Shown: positions 34,698 to 43,044, counted from the stretch's first letter. The stretch: 64,000 nt of DNA from Curtobacterium sp. MMLR14_010 (GCF_001865015.1 NZ_MJGV01000046.1:493578-557577), one strand, 5' to 3'. Translations and numbers: made by a program. Notes: a model not told the origin generated them from the letters alone.

Positions 34698-35258
34698 ATG
34701 GTCCCGTCCTGCTGCGTCCCCGGCTGCGCGAGCCCGCTCGCGCCCGGCGCGCCGGTGCCCCTGTGCGCGCTGCACGTCGCCGTCGTCGCGGACCACGCCG
34801 CTGAACTCGTCGGCGTCGAGGACCTGCTCCCCGGCCCGTGTCCCGTCTGCGGGTCACGGGTGGGCGTGCGGTTCGCCGCGGGCTCGGTGTGTGCGGTGTG
34901 CGAGTGGCGGTGGGGCGAGGTGCCCGACGGCGACCTCGCTCCCCCGCGGGTCGACGTCGTCTACTACCTGCGGCAGCGCGACCACGTCGGCGACCGCGTG
35001 AAGATCGGCACGACGGCGAACCCCCGGCAGCGGCTCGCCAGGATCAGCCACCAGGACCTGTTGGCGTTCGAGCGCGGGGACCGCCGGCTGGAGCGCCGGC
35101 GCCACGAGCAGTTCGCCGCGACCCGGTACCCCGGCACGGAGTGGTTCCGCGTGACGCCCGAGCTGCTCGCACACGTCGACGTCGTCGCCGCGGGCGTGTC
35201 CGACCCGTGGGACGCTCACGCGCGGTGGACCAGCGAGGCGCTCGCGCTGCGCGGCTGA
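34698..35258 (+). CDS. GIY-YIG (T5orf172/MUG113-type) nuclease-like protein
   Basis: 186 aa. The first 75 residues hold Cys/His-rich pairs ([30 protein letters not shown]) suggesting two small zinc sites. The C-terminal domain has the altered GIY-YIG signature [20 protein letters not shown] followed by NPRQRLARI, the conserved Arg, and a final Glu in [12 protein letters not shown], as in T5orf172-type domains. Such proteins are common in phages and accessory regions and are mostly uncharacterised. ATG 34698 lies 7 bases after TAGCGT (leaderless). It sits just before the copper genes. Confidence 0.8.
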   Translation: MVPSCCVPGCASPLAPGAPVPLCALHVAVVADHAAELVGVEDLLPGPCPVCGSRVGVRFAAGSVCAVCEWRWGEVPDGDLAPPRVDVVYYLRQRDHVGDRVKIGTTANPRQRLARISHQDLLAFERGDRRLERRRHEQFAATRYPGTEWFRVTPELLAHVDVVAAGVSDPWDAHARWTSEALALRG

Positions 35259-35282
35259 CGCCGCTTCGTACCCCTGGCGAGG

Positions 35283-35297
35283 TACCCCCCATGGGTA
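35283..35297. promoter_or_regulatory. CsoR-type copper operator before copZ
   Basis: TACCC-CCCAT-GGGTA, a 15-base interrupted palindrome 36 bases before the copZ ATG, with a further GGGGGTAC at 35304-35311. The same half-sites and spacing, TACCC-N5-GGGTA, lie before csoR at 40111-40125. Confidence 0.8.
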
Positions 35298-35332
35298 TAC
35301 GGTGGGGGTACGACGACGAAGGGACGACCGCG

Positions 35333-35560
35333 ATGAGCGAGCAGCTGACGAGCACCTACGGGATCACCGGCATGACGTGTGGCCACTGTGTGACCAGCGT
35401 CGACGAGGAGCTCAGCGCGCTGCCCGGGGTCACCGACGTCGCGGTGGAGCTCACCGTCGGCGGCGTCTCGACCGCCCGCGTGACGAGCAGCCAGCCGCTG
35501 TCGGCAGACGACGTCGCCGCCGCCGTCGAGGAAGCGGGCTACACGCTGGTCGCCTCGTGA
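35333..35560 (+). CDS. copZ: Copper chaperone, single HMA domain
   Basis: 75 aa heavy-metal-associated domain with the metal motif GMTCGHCV (Cys16, Cys19) and the usual beta-alpha-beta-beta-alpha-beta pattern ending [12 protein letters not shown]. It carries Cu(I) to the CopA ATPase. AAGGGA precedes ATG 35333. The stop overlaps the GTG of copA by four bases, so copZ and copA are translated as a coupled pair under the CsoR-type operator. Confidence 0.93.
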   Translation: MSEQLTSTYGITGMTCGHCVTSVDEELSALPGVTDVAVELTVGGVSTARVTSSQPLSADDVAAAVEEAGYTLVAS

Positions 35561-37812
35561 CGGCCACGGACACCCCTGTCGAGCTGTCGATCGAGGGCAT
35601 GACCTGCGCGTCCTGCGCGAACCGCATCGAGCGGAAGCTCAACAAGCTCCCCGGCGTCTCGGCCAGCGTGAACTACGCGACCGAGCGCGCCACGGTCACC
35701 CTGCCGGCCGAGCTCGCGGTCGACGACGCCATCCGCACGGTCGAGGCCGCCGGCTACGGGGCCCACCTGCCCGAGCCGACCCCGGACGACACGGACACGA
35801 CCGCACCGCTGCGTCGGCGACTGGTCCTCTCGACGGCTCTGGCGGTCCCCGTGGTCGCCCTGTCGATGGTCCCGGCGCTGCAGTTCCCGGGGTGGCAGTG
35901 GGTCGCGCTCGTCCTGGCCCTCCCCGTCGCGGTGTGGGGCGCGTGGCCGTTCCACCGCGCCGCCGCCGTGAACGCCCGCCACGGTGCTGCGTCGATGGAC
36001 ACCCTCGTCAGCGTCGGTGTCGCCGCCGCGACGCTGTGGTCCGTGTGGGCGCTCGTGTTCGGCGGTGCCGGCGCGATCGGGATGCGGATGGCCTTCACCT
36101 GGCTGCCGCACCCCGGTGCAGCGCCGGAGCCCTACTTCGAGGTCGCCGCCGCGGTGACGGTGTTCCTGCTCGCCGGCCGGTGGTTCGAGGCCCGGGCGAA
36201 GGACCGCTCCGGCGCGGCGCTGCAGGCACTCCTGGCCCTCGGCGCCCCGACCGCCCGGGTGCTCCGCGACGGCGTCGAGACCGACGTGCCGACCGCCGCC
36301 CTCCGGGTGGGTGACCGCTTCGTGGTCCGTCCGGGTGACCGCATCCCCACCGACGGCGTCGTGGTCGAGGGCAGCAGCGCCGTCGACACCAGCGTGATGA
36401 CGGGCGAGGCCGTCCCGGTCGAGGTCGGTCCCGGCGATGCCGTCGTCGGCGCGACCGTCAACGCGGGCGGCCGGCTGACGATCGAGGCCACCCGCGTCGG
36501 CCAGGACACCGAGCTCGCGCGCATCGGTCGACTCGTGGTGTCCGCACAGACGGGGAAGGCCGACGTGCAGCGCCTGGCCGACCGCGTGTCCGCCGTCTTC
36601 GTGCCGATCGTGCTGGGCCTGGCCGTGCTGGCCCTCGTCGGCTGGCTCCTGCTCACCGGGGACGTGCAGGCCGCGTTCACCGCCGCCGTCGCGACCCTCG
36701 TCATCGCCTGCCCCTGCGCGCTGGGCCTCGCGACGCCGACCGCACTGCTCGTGGGCACCGGGCGTGGCTCCCAGCTCGGCATCCTGATCCGCGGCCCCCA
36801 GGTGCTCGAGGCCACCAGGCGCGTCGACACCGTCGTGCTCGACAAGACCGGCACCGTCACCACGGGTCGGATGACCGTGAGCGGGGTGACCGCCGTCGCG
36901 GGCACCACCGAGGCGTCTGTCCTCGCCCGGGCGTCCGCCGCCGAGGCCGGGTCCGAGCACCCCGTCGCGCGGGCGATCGTGGCCGCGCACCCAGACCACC
37001 CGGTCGCCGAGTCCTTCCGGTCCAGCGCCGGGCTCGGCGTGCAGGCCGTCGTCGACGGTTCCCTCGTCCTGGTCGGGCGACCGGCATGGCTCGCCGACCA
37101 GTGGGCTGTCGCGGTCCCCGACGAGGTCACCACGGCCGTCCGGACGGCCGAGCACGCCGGGGCGACGGCCGTCGTCGTGGCGTGGGACGGCGTCGCGCGG
37201 GGTGTCGTGCGCGTCGCCGACACCGTCGCACCGACCAGCCGCGACGCGGTCCGGCGGATGCACGCGATGGGGCTGCACACCGTCATGCTCACGGGTGACG
37301 CCGAGGCCGTCGCACGCACCGTCGCGGCCGAGGTCGGCATCGAGGACGTCATCGCCGAGGTCCGGCCGGAGGACAAGTACGACACCGTCGTCCGCCTGCA
37401 GCACCAGGGCCGCTCCGTGGCGATGATCGGCGACGGTGTCAACGACGCCGCAGCACTCGCGGCCGCCGACCTCGGCATCGCGATGGGCAGCGGGACCGAC
37501 GCCGCGATGGAGGCCGCGGACATCACCCTGGTGCGTGCCGACCTCGGAGCGGCGGCCGACGCGATCGCCCTCGCGCGTCGCACCCTCGGCACGATCAAGG
37601 CCAACCTGTTCTGGGCCTTCGCCTACAACGTGGCCGCGGTCCCGCTCGCGATGGCCGGCCTGCTGAACCCGATGATCGCCGGTGCCGCGATGGCGCTGTC
37701 GTCCGTCTTCGTCGTCAGCAACAGCCTGCGCCTGCGGTCGTTCCGCAGCGGGGCTGACCACGCCACGGGCACGGCGCCGGCGGCGCGGACGGCGCGCGCT
37801 CAGCGGGCGTAG
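35557..37812 (+). CDS. copA: Copper-exporting P1B-type ATPase
   Basis: 751 aa Cu(I) efflux pump. One N-terminal HMA domain ([11 protein letters not shown]), paired membrane helices, actuator motif MTGEAVPVE, transmembrane metal site CPC (Cys385, Cys387), phosphorylated Asp429 in [12 protein letters not shown], the N-domain SEHPVARAI (His-Pro pair of P1B pumps) and hinge [12 protein letters not shown]. The C-terminal helices have the MS..N pattern ([16 protein letters not shown]) of Cu+ pumps. GTG 35557 overlaps the copZ stop. The 3' end overlaps the convergent gene by 13 bases. Confidence 0.96.
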   Translation: MTATDTPVELSIEGMTCASCANRIERKLNKLPGVSASVNYATERATVTLPAELAVDDAIRTVEAAGYGAHLPEPTPDDTDTTAPLRRRLVLSTALAVPVVALSMVPALQFPGWQWVALVLALPVAVWGAWPFHRAAAVNARHGAASMDTLVSVGVAAATLWSVWALVFGGAGAIGMRMAFTWLPHPGAAPEPYFEVAAAVTVFLLAGRWFEARAKDRSGAALQALLALGAPTARVLRDGVETDVPTAALRVGDRFVVRPGDRIPTDGVVVEGSSAVDTSVMTGEAVPVEVGPGDAVVGATVNAGGRLTIEATRVGQDTELARIGRLVVSAQTGKADVQRLADRVSAVFVPIVLGLAVLALVGWLLLTGDVQAAFTAAVATLVIACPCALGLATPTALLVGTGRGSQLGILIRGPQVLEATRRVDTVVLDKTGTVTTGRMTVSGVTAVAGTTEASVLARASAAEAGSEHPVARAIVAAHPDHPVAESFRSSAGLGVQAVVDGSLVLVGRPAWLADQWAVAVPDEVTTAVRTAEHAGATAVVVAWDGVARGVVRVADTVAPTSRDAVRRMHAMGLHTVMLTGDAEAVARTVAAEVGIEDVIAEVRPEDKYDTVVRLQHQGRSVAMIGDGVNDAAALAAADLGIAMGSGTDAAMEAADITLVRADLGAAADAIALARRTLGTIKANLFWAFAYNVAAVPLAMAGLLNPMIAGAAMALSSVFVVSNSLRLRSFRSGADHATGTAPAARTARAQRA

Positions 37813-38804
37813 GCGTCGACGAACAGCGCCCCGCGCAGGTCACGGAGCGTGTCGACGAGCCGGTCGACCGTGCGGCCGGAGATGCCCGACACCTGCAGGT
37901 CGTACGGGCCGAGCGCCGGGAGCCGACCCGTGCGGATGCGGACGACCTCCCACCCGACGCTCCGCAAGGCGCGGTCCTTCCGCCGGTCGGAGTCCTCGCG
38001 GGATCCGACGTGCTCCAGGCCGTGCCGTCCGGTCGAGTCGTACTCGATCGCCACGCGGAGCTCCGGCAGGATGATGTCCGGCCAGGCCTCGACGTGGTCG
38101 TGGAACGGGCGGTCGAGGCGGATCGCGTTCTGGTCGAAGGTGAAGTCGAAGCGCGACGACAGTGCGGCACGGAGCTCGGCCTCCACCGCGGACGCCGTTG
38201 CGGGGGCGCAGACGCTGACGAACGGCTCGCCGGAGGGCAGCCTGGGCGTCTTCGGGCAGATCGTCCGCGGCATCGTGGCCCGGGAGCCCGACGTCCGTCC
38301 GACCCCGCGCCCGCGCCCGGCTCGTGTCGAGGCGACCGCACTGACCGGCATGTTCCCACCACCACCACGGCGAGCGGGCGCTGCGGGCAGGGTCTGTCGG
38401 CCCGTCGCCCGGACAGCGCGCTGCGGAGCGGGGACGGCGGCGGGCCAGTCCTCAGGGAGCGTGGGCCAGCGCTGGGGCTTCGCCATCAGGGAGCACTCCG
38501 GGCACCAGACGGACCGTCGGCGTTCGCGCCCCGGTCGACCGCGCTGCTCGGCCGGGGTCGCGACGAACACGTGGCCGACGTCGCACTCCCACGTCAGCAG
38601 GACCTCGGCTGCCGGCGGGATCTGCGTCAGGACGACGCCGGCGTTCCAGTCGGGGTGGTACTGCCGGATGAGCACGGGGTAGGACGCCCAGGCCTCGCGG
38701 AACTCCCCCACGGCGTACGGCATCGGCACACCGCGCGACCACTGTCGGCGGCGCCACCACGCGTCGACGGGTTCCACCACGGCCGTCACGGTAGAGCGGA
38801 CCAC
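37800..38804 (-). CDS. Zinc-ribbon plus PD-(D/E)XK nuclease-like protein
   Basis: 334 aa. The N-terminal part resembles the treble-clef zinc-ribbon repeats of actinobacterial accessory proteins: [18 protein letters not shown] with Cys and His, then [18 protein letters not shown] disordered Arg/Gly-rich middle leads to a C-terminal domain with [20 protein letters not shown] followed by [18 protein letters not shown]. Asp, Glu-x-Asp and the later Lys/Arg fit a Vsr/DUF559-like PD-(D/E)XK endonuclease fold. GTG 38804 is used; GTG 38780, 7 bases after TACCGT, is a possible leaderless start. Its 3' end overlaps copA by 13 bases. Confidence 0.75.
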   Translation of the reverse strand: MVRSTVTAVVEPVDAWWRRRQWSRGVPMPYAVGEFREAWASYPVLIRQYHPDWNAGVVLTQIPPAAEVLLTWECDVGHVFVATPAEQRGRPGRERRRSVWCPECSLMAKPQRWPTLPEDWPAAVPAPQRAVRATGRQTLPAAPARRGGGGNMPVSAVASTRAGRGRGVGRTSGSRATMPRTICPKTPRLPSGEPFVSVCAPATASAVEAELRAALSSRFDFTFDQNAIRLDRPFHDHVEAWPDIILPELRVAIEYDSTGRHGLEHVGSREDSDRRKDRALRSVGWEVVRIRTGRLPALGPYDLQVSGISGRTVDRLVDTLRDLRGALFVDAYAR

Positions 38805-38834
38805 CGACAGAACTGCTCGGACTGGTTCGTGCCG

Positions 38835-39500
38835 TCAGCGCGGCGGCGGGACGATGGTGAAGCGCTCGGGTCCGGCGGCCGACCCGTCCTCGAGCACCCG
38901 GATGCCGGACTCCACGCATGCCGAGACCCCGTCGCGGTGCACGCGCTCCGGGCGCGGTCGCCGTGGGATGCCGGCGTCCCCGAACACCGCCCACGCGTTC
39001 GGTGCAGCGGCGCTCGTGAAGCGCGTACTGTACCGGACCCCGGCGAACCCGGCGGCGTCGAACGCCCGCGCCCACGCCTGTGGCACGCGGTAGTCGACCA
39101 TCGTCTGGAGCTCCGCCCCGACCCCGTGCCGGACGGCGTCGGGCGCGGTGACGTCGGCGAAGCGACGACCGCGGGACGCCCGAGCCGCGACGACGACCAT
39201 CTCGCGAGCACGACCGACGAACACGGTGTTCGTGTGCAGCGTGTGGTGGGCCAGGCGCTCGCGCACGGCGACCTCGACCGAGTCGGCCCAGTAGCAGGTG
39301 CCGCGCGGATCGGCGAGGTCGAACCGACCGCCGTCGACACCGTCCGCGTCGGCCGGGGTGCTCGCGAACCACCAGGCGCCGCGGTCGTGACGCTTCGCCC
39401 GGTAGAACGTCGTGCCGCGCGACTCGACGCTCGGGAAGTCGGCGAGGTCGGCGTCCTCGGTCGGTGCGAGCTGTGCGACCTCGGTCCGGCGTTCCGTCAC
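38835..39500 (-). CDS. RES-domain toxin
   Basis: 221 aa. RES-family toxins deplete NAD+ (by phosphorolysis in the mycobacterial MbcT example). Residues Arg, Glu and Ser that name the family appear in TTFYRAKRHDRGAWWFAS (Arg), WADSVEVAVRERLAHH (Glu) and RYSTRFTSAAAPNAWAVF (Ser region). The GTG at 39500 overlaps the stop of the upstream antitoxin by four bases (GTGA), the usual antitoxin-first order. The pair lies between copA and csoR. Confidence 0.85.
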   Translation of the reverse strand: MTERRTEVAQLAPTEDADLADFPSVESRGTTFYRAKRHDRGAWWFASTPADADGVDGGRFDLADPRGTCYWADSVEVAVRERLAHHTLHTNTVFVGRAREMVVVAARASRGRRFADVTAPDAVRHGVGAELQTMVDYRVPQAWARAFDAAGFAGVRYSTRFTSAAAPNAWAVFGDAGIPRRPRPERVHRDGVSACVESGIRVLEDGSAAGPERFTIVPPPR

Positions 39501-40030
39501 GCGTCGGCCAGCCAGGCGCGCTCGGCACGGCGGGCAGCACGCAGCACGGGGTCGTACCGGCCGTCGCGCAGCGCCTGGGCAGCGGTCGTGCCGCCGAACT
39601 CGTCCGCGACGGTGTTCAGCCAGAGCGCGCTGCCCCACGGGTCGATGCGGTCCGGGTCGAGCAGCGCCAGGACCTCGCGCAGGTGCGGCAGGGGTGCTCC
39701 TGACGGTCCGAACTGGAACGAGGGGAAGATCCGGCTGCCGTCGCCGATCTTCAGGCCGAGCAGGTCGCCCTTCGCGCTGGCCTTGCTGATGGCCTGCCGC
39801 GTGACACCGCGCCACGCTGCGAGCGAGGACGCGTCGTAGAAGGGGCCGATCAGCTCGTCGGCCTCGTGCTTGACCGACGGCAGCGCGGCGACCATCCGGT
39901 CGGCGAGTGCCCCGACGTCGGGCACCGCGGCGAGGGCCTCGTCGTAGCGGCCCCCGCGGAGTCGGTCGCGGATCGCCGACAGCAGCGCCGCCTCCGTCGT
40001 GCTGGTCCCTGCGTGCTGTGTCGTCGGCAT
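39497..40030 (-). CDS. Xre/MbcA/ParS-type antitoxin of the RES toxin
   Basis: 177 aa. A central part contains DASSLAAWRGVTRQAISKAS, a helix-turn-helix-like segment, followed by the C-terminal toxin-binding DUF2384-like region PWGSALWLNTVADEFGGTTA and AAQALRDGRYDPVLRAARR. This fits antitoxins of RES systems, which both neutralise the toxin and repress their own promoter. ATG 40030 has GGAGGG upstream. Two identical 12-base repeats flank its likely -10 box. Divergent from csoR. Confidence 0.82.
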   Translation of the reverse strand: MPTTQHAGTSTTEAALLSAIRDRLRGGRYDEALAAVPDVGALADRMVAALPSVKHEADELIGPFYDASSLAAWRGVTRQAISKASAKGDLLGLKIGDGSRIFPSFQFGPSGAPLPHLREVLALLDPDRIDPWGSALWLNTVADEFGGTTAAQALRDGRYDPVLRAARRAERAWLADA

Positions 40031-40048
40031 CGTGCCCGCCCTCCTGCA

Positions 40049-40084
40049 ACCGTGTCAACCGATCCTACGACCACCGTGTCAACC
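40049..40084 (-). promoter_or_regulatory. Promoter and probable autoregulatory operator of the RES-Xre pair
   Basis: Two identical direct repeats ACCGTGTCAACC (40049-40060 and 40073-40084, 24 bases apart), with a partial third (CGTCAACC, to 40093). Read on the minus strand they are GGTTGACACGGT; TAGGAT between them is a -10 box, and TTGACG 18 bases further upstream a -35 box. Confidence 0.7.
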
Positions 40085-40110
40085 ACGTCAACCGAATCAG
40101 GCCGATGCCA

Positions 40111-40125
40111 TACCCTGGAGGGGTA
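40111..40125. promoter_or_regulatory. CsoR-type copper operator before csoR
   Basis: TACCC-TGGAG-GGGTA, 18 bases before the csoR ATG, same half-sites and 5-base spacing as the box before copZ at 35283-35297. Confidence 0.8.
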
Positions 40126-40143
40126 CCGACTCCAGGAGGCGTC

Positions 40144-40434
40144 ATGACCGACCACACGCACGGCTACATCTCGTCGAAGGACGCCTACCTGAAGCGCCTC
40201 AAGCGGATCGAGGGCCAGGCGCGGGGGTTGCAGCGCATGGTCGAGGACGAGCAGTACTGCATCGACATCCTCACGCAGGTCTCCGCCATGACGAAGGCCC
40301 TGCAGTCGGTCGCCCTCGGCCTGGTCGAGGACCACCTGACCCACTGTGTGGCCGATGCGGTGGCCGACGGCGGCGACCCGAGCGCCAAGGTCAAGGAAGC
40401 GTCCGAGGCGATCGCCCGACTCGTCCGCTCCTGA
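40144..40434 (+). CDS. csoR: Copper-sensing transcriptional repressor
   Basis: 96 aa all-helical DUF156/CsoR family repressor that releases DNA on Cu(I) binding. The copper ligands Cys39, His64 and Cys68 (QYCIDIL, EDHLTHC) are intact and spaced as Cys36-His61-Cys65 of Mycobacterium CsoR. The N-terminal KRLKRIEGQARGLQRMV holds the DNA-contact basic residues. CCAGGAGG precedes the ATG. With operators both here and at copZ it should control copZA and itself. Confidence 0.95.
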   Translation: MTDHTHGYISSKDAYLKRLKRIEGQARGLQRMVEDEQYCIDILTQVSAMTKALQSVALGLVEDHLTHCVADAVADGGDPSAKVKEASEAIARLVRS

Positions 40435-40460
40435 CCCGCGCGGCGCCGAACGCAGCCCGG

Positions 40461-41954
40461 TCAGACCCCGGCCCAGTCGATGCGGTCGAACAGCGCACGC
40501 AGCTTCTCGGCGCGTCCGGGGTGCACCTGACCCACCCAGCCGATCCGCCCGAGCAGGTGCGCGCGGAAGTCGTGGTGCGCGCCACGGTCCTGGGACACGG
40601 GGCCGTGCACCACGCAGTTGTGCAGCACCGCGTGCAGCCGGTCGACCTCCCGGCGCCCGGGCGACGTCCGCTCGTTCACCACGACCCCGGTCACGGACTG
40701 GCGCACCCCGGCACGTCGCACGTGGGTCTTCCGGGCGTTCAGCACGTGCCCCTGGTCGCGCACGATCCGCTCGACCCCGCGGAGGAACGCGTCCGTCCGG
40801 GCAGCGAGCCGGTCACCGCCGCTGAAGGTCAGGTCGTCGGCGTACCGGGTGTAGACCGCGTCCACCGACGCCGCCCACCCCGCGAGCCGGGCGTCGAGGT
40901 GCCGCAGGGCGAGGTTCGCGAGCGCCGGTGATGTCGGGGCACCCTGCGGGAGGTGCGCCGTCGTGAGCGCCCGGCGGAGCGCGGCTCGTTCGTCCGGGTC
41001 GCCCCCCGGCGGCATCGCGGTGAGCACGTGCGGTGGCACCCGGTGCGTGCAGATCCCGGTCAGCACGTGCGCGAGGGGCTCCGCGAACCCGGCGGCCCGG
41101 AAGACGCCGTAGACCGTCGGCGCCTGCACCGACGCGAAGAACGACGTCAGGTCCACGGAGACGACGACCTGCTGGCCGACGTGCGCAGCGGCTCCGGTGA
41201 CGACGCTGCGCCCCGGCACGAACCCGTGTGCGGCGTCGTGCACCGGCAGTGCCGTGAGCAGGTCGTCGAGGATCGTCCGCTGGGTCCGGCGCAGCATGTC
41301 GAGGGGCTTCTCGAGCAGCCGCGGGGTCCGGCCGTTCCGGCGCACCCACTCGTGCCGGTGGTGGTGCAGCGGGCTCGACGGACCCGGGCGCCGGTTCCAC
41401 CCCTGCGTGTCGGCCAGCCAGAGCAACCGCCCCACCTTGAGGTCGAGTGCACGGGCGAGCTCCGGCAGCGTGTCGACGAGCAGCCGGCTGTCGGTCTCCG
41501 GGCGGGAGCGCACCGCCGTCGCCCGACGCAGGAGCACCCGCACCGGGCGTCGGTCCTCTCGGGAGCGGTGCAGCGTCGACAGCCTCGGGTCGCTCGCGAG
41601 GACGGCGGCGAACTGCCGCGGGGCGTCGACGGGCGGGCGCGGGAACGCCCGGAGCGCCGCGGCGACGGCCAGCCCGACGTAGGCACGTTCGGTACCGACG
41701 ACGTCGTACCCGGCGGCGGTCAGGTCGTCGTGCTCCCAGGACTCCGCCGCGAGGAAGGCGTCGGCGAGTGCCCGTGCGACGACGTCGAGCGGCGTGGGGT
41801 TCCCGGGGGACCTGTCGGTGCCTCCGTGAGGGAGCGCGCGCGGAGCGCGCCGAGCCTCTCGGGGCGTGTCGTCCTGCTGGTACTGCGTGCCCCGGGGTGA
41901 CCCCGGAGAGGTCGGCGCGTCGCGCGCGCCGTCCGCCTCCCCCGGGAACTCCAC
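40461..41954 (-). CDS. Retron-like reverse transcriptase
   Basis: 497 aa RNA-directed DNA polymerase. About 55 low-complexity residues and a helical domain (about 55-190) precede the RT core: LDDLLTALPVHDAAHGFVPG (RT1), VVSVDLTSFFASVQAPTVYG (RT2-3), HLPQGAPTSPALANLALRHL (RT4), YTRYADDLTFSG (catalytic Tyr371-Ala-Asp373-Asp374) and LNARKTHVRRAG (RT6-7). Then comes VTGVVVNE, the VTG motif typical of retron RTs, and a thumb ending LLGRIGWVGQV..RAEKLRALFDRIDW. GTG 41954 is 6 bases after TAGGGT, suggesting a leaderless start; no ATG or GTG occurs in the first 130 codons after it. Codons 1-52 have many rare A/T-ending codons and overlap inverted repeats. No maturase domain or intron ends are seen. 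Retron or unknown-group defence RT are both possible. Confidence 0.87.
   Translation of the reverse strand: MEFPGEADGARDAPTSPGSPRGTQYQQDDTPREARRAPRALPHGGTDRSPGNPTPLDVVARALADAFLAAESWEHDDLTAAGYDVVGTERAYVGLAVAAALRAFPRPPVDAPRQFAAVLASDPRLSTLHRSREDRRPVRVLLRRATAVRSRPETDSRLLVDTLPELARALDLKVGRLLWLADTQGWNRRPGPSSPLHHHRHEWVRRNGRTPRLLEKPLDMLRRTQRTILDDLLTALPVHDAAHGFVPGRSVVTGAAAHVGQQVVVSVDLTSFFASVQAPTVYGVFRAAGFAEPLAHVLTGICTHRVPPHVLTAMPPGGDPDERAALRRALTTAHLPQGAPTSPALANLALRHLDARLAGWAASVDAVYTRYADDLTFSGGDRLAARTDAFLRGVERIVRDQGHVLNARKTHVRRAGVRQSVTGVVVNERTSPGRREVDRLHAVLHNCVVHGPVSQDRGAHHDFRAHLLGRIGWVGQVHPGRAEKLRALFDRIDWAGV
41799..41949 (-). ncRNA. Candidate retron msr-msd element (unproven)
   Basis: On the minus strand, GTTCCCGGGGGA (41949-41938, starting 5 bases after the predicted transcript start) faces its exact complement TCCCCCGGGAAC (41810-41799), enclosing 127 bases with hairpins GGCGCG/CGCGCC, CCGGGG/CCCCGG, CCGAG/CTCGG, GCGCGC/GCGCGC and CTCC/GGAG. 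Retron non-coding RNAs have such flanking a1/a2 repeats just upstream of the RT. Against it: no AGC branching site after a1, the frame stays open, and high GC makes chance stems likely. Confidence 0.35.
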
Positions 41955-41986
41955 GACGACACCCTACGGCGACCAGGTGGATGCCG

Positions 41987-42018
41987 GGAGGCTCGTGGCG
42001 GCGCCGCCACGAGCCTCC
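41987..42018. repeat. Family C palindrome upstream of the reverse transcriptase
   Basis: Perfect 32-base palindrome GGAGGCTCGTGGCGGC / GCCGCCACGAGCCTCC, a variant whose inner part differs (CTCGTGGC for CTCGGTGCC). It lies in the 128-base divergent spacer between the RT gene and the next gene, 21 bases upstream of the RT -10 box. Confidence 0.85.
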
Positions 42019-42082
42019 AGTGGGTGGGGGCTAGCGTCACCAGCGGGGCGCACGCCCCGCGACCGACTCGATGAGGAGCCCC

Positions 42083-42586
42083 ATGAGCGACACCGACGGA
42101 GCGCCGTACCGCGCGCTCGAGCCCGACGAGAAGCTGCGCGTCCTGCTCGCCGAGGAGCGCGAGCTGGACCACGACGCGTTCGACCTGGACGACGCGTGGG
42201 CGGTCGGGTCGTGGTTGCGGGCGACCGCGCTCGAACGCGGGCTCGGCATCGGCATCGCGGTGTCGTTCGGCGAGCAGCGGGTGTTCCACGCCGCGACGCC
42301 GGGCTCTGGTGCCGTGAACGACGCCTGGCTGGAGCGGAAGTTCCGCGTGGTCCGGCACTTCGCGCACTCGACCCTGGCGGTGCGGACGCAGTACGAGGTC
42401 GGCGGGAGCACCTTCGACGAGGCCGCCGCGCTCGACCCCCGGCAGTACCAGGCCGCGGGCGGCGGGTTCCCGGTGCTCGTGCGTGGGATGCTCCTCGGCG
42501 CGGTCGGGGTGAGCGGGCTCGAGATGCACGACGACCACGCGCTCGTCGTCGAGGCCCTCCGCGCACACCGCGCCGGCAAGGACTGA
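42083..42586 (+). CDS. Heme-degrading-domain/UPF0303 family protein
   Basis: 167 aa. It matches the UPF0303 (YBR137W-like, GlcG/HbpS-fold) family: DLDDAWAVGSWLRATALERG, GIGIAVSFGEQRVFHAATPG, ERKFRVVRHFAHSTLAVRTQ and the closing GGFPVLVRGMLLGAVGVSGL with EMHDDHALVVEAL. The family is named heme-degrading by similarity to HbpS, but catalysis is not established for this branch. ATG 42083 is preceded by AGGAG at the right distance; an upstream ATG at 42071 lacks it. The next gene overlaps the stop (TGATG). Confidence 0.85.
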   Translation: MSDTDGAPYRALEPDEKLRVLLAEERELDHDAFDLDDAWAVGSWLRATALERGLGIGIAVSFGEQRVFHAATPGSGAVNDAWLERKFRVVRHFAHSTLAVRTQYEVGGSTFDEAAALDPRQYQAAGGGFPVLVRGMLLGAVGVSGLEMHDDHALVVEALRAHRAGKD

Positions 42587-43026
42587 TGAGCCGGAGCCGG
42601 ATGGGTCAGGATGGACGGATGGTCAGAGCCGTCCGCCTCATCCGCTCCCCCACCCTCAGCTCGGTCGCCGAGTACGCCTACGCCGCGACGGCCCCCGCCG
42701 AGGCCCGGCTGGTGTTCCTCGCCGGCTCCTGCCCGCTCGACGCCGACGGCCGCACGGTCGCCGTGGGCGATCCCGCCGGGCAGGCGGCGGCGTGCGTGGC
42801 GAACCTCCGGCAGGCCCTCGCCGACGCCGGCGCCGGGCTCACGGACGTGGTGTCGACGCGGGTGCTCGTGGCGTCCGCGCGGCAGGCCGACCTGGTCGCG
42901 GCATGGGAGGTCGTCCGGGATGCCTTCGGCGAGCACGACGTCCCGAGCACGCTCCTCGGCGTGACCGTCCTCGGCTACGACGACCAGCTCGTGGAGATCG
43001 AGGCGGTCGCCGCCGTCGTCGACTGA
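42586..43026 (+). CDS. RidA family (enamine/imine deaminase-like) protein
   Basis: 146 aa. RidA-fold trimers hydrolyse reactive enamines; this one begins with a few extra residues then VRAVRLIRSPTLSSVAEYAY and LVFLAGSCPLDADGRTVAVG, AACVANLRQALADAGAGLTD and LVEIEAVAAVVD, the family pattern. The catalytic Arg seen in true RidA (near STRVLVAS) is present as TRV. ATG 42586 overlaps the preceding stop (TGATG), pointing to coupled translation; MVRAVRL at 42619 is the alternative start. Ends at the 63-base palindrome. Confidence 0.85.
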   Translation: MSRSRMGQDGRMVRAVRLIRSPTLSSVAEYAYAATAPAEARLVFLAGSCPLDADGRTVAVGDPAGQAAACVANLRQALADAGAGLTDVVSTRVLVASARQADLVAAWEVVRDAFGEHDVPSTLLGVTVLGYDDQLVEIEAVAAVVD

Positions 43027-43044
43027 GACGCGCCGGACACCGGA

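Noticed and set aside
41800..41954. Alternative RT start after the candidate ncRNA
   Set aside because: No ATG, GTG or TTG occurs in the RT frame until about residue 137, which would remove a domain present in RTs.
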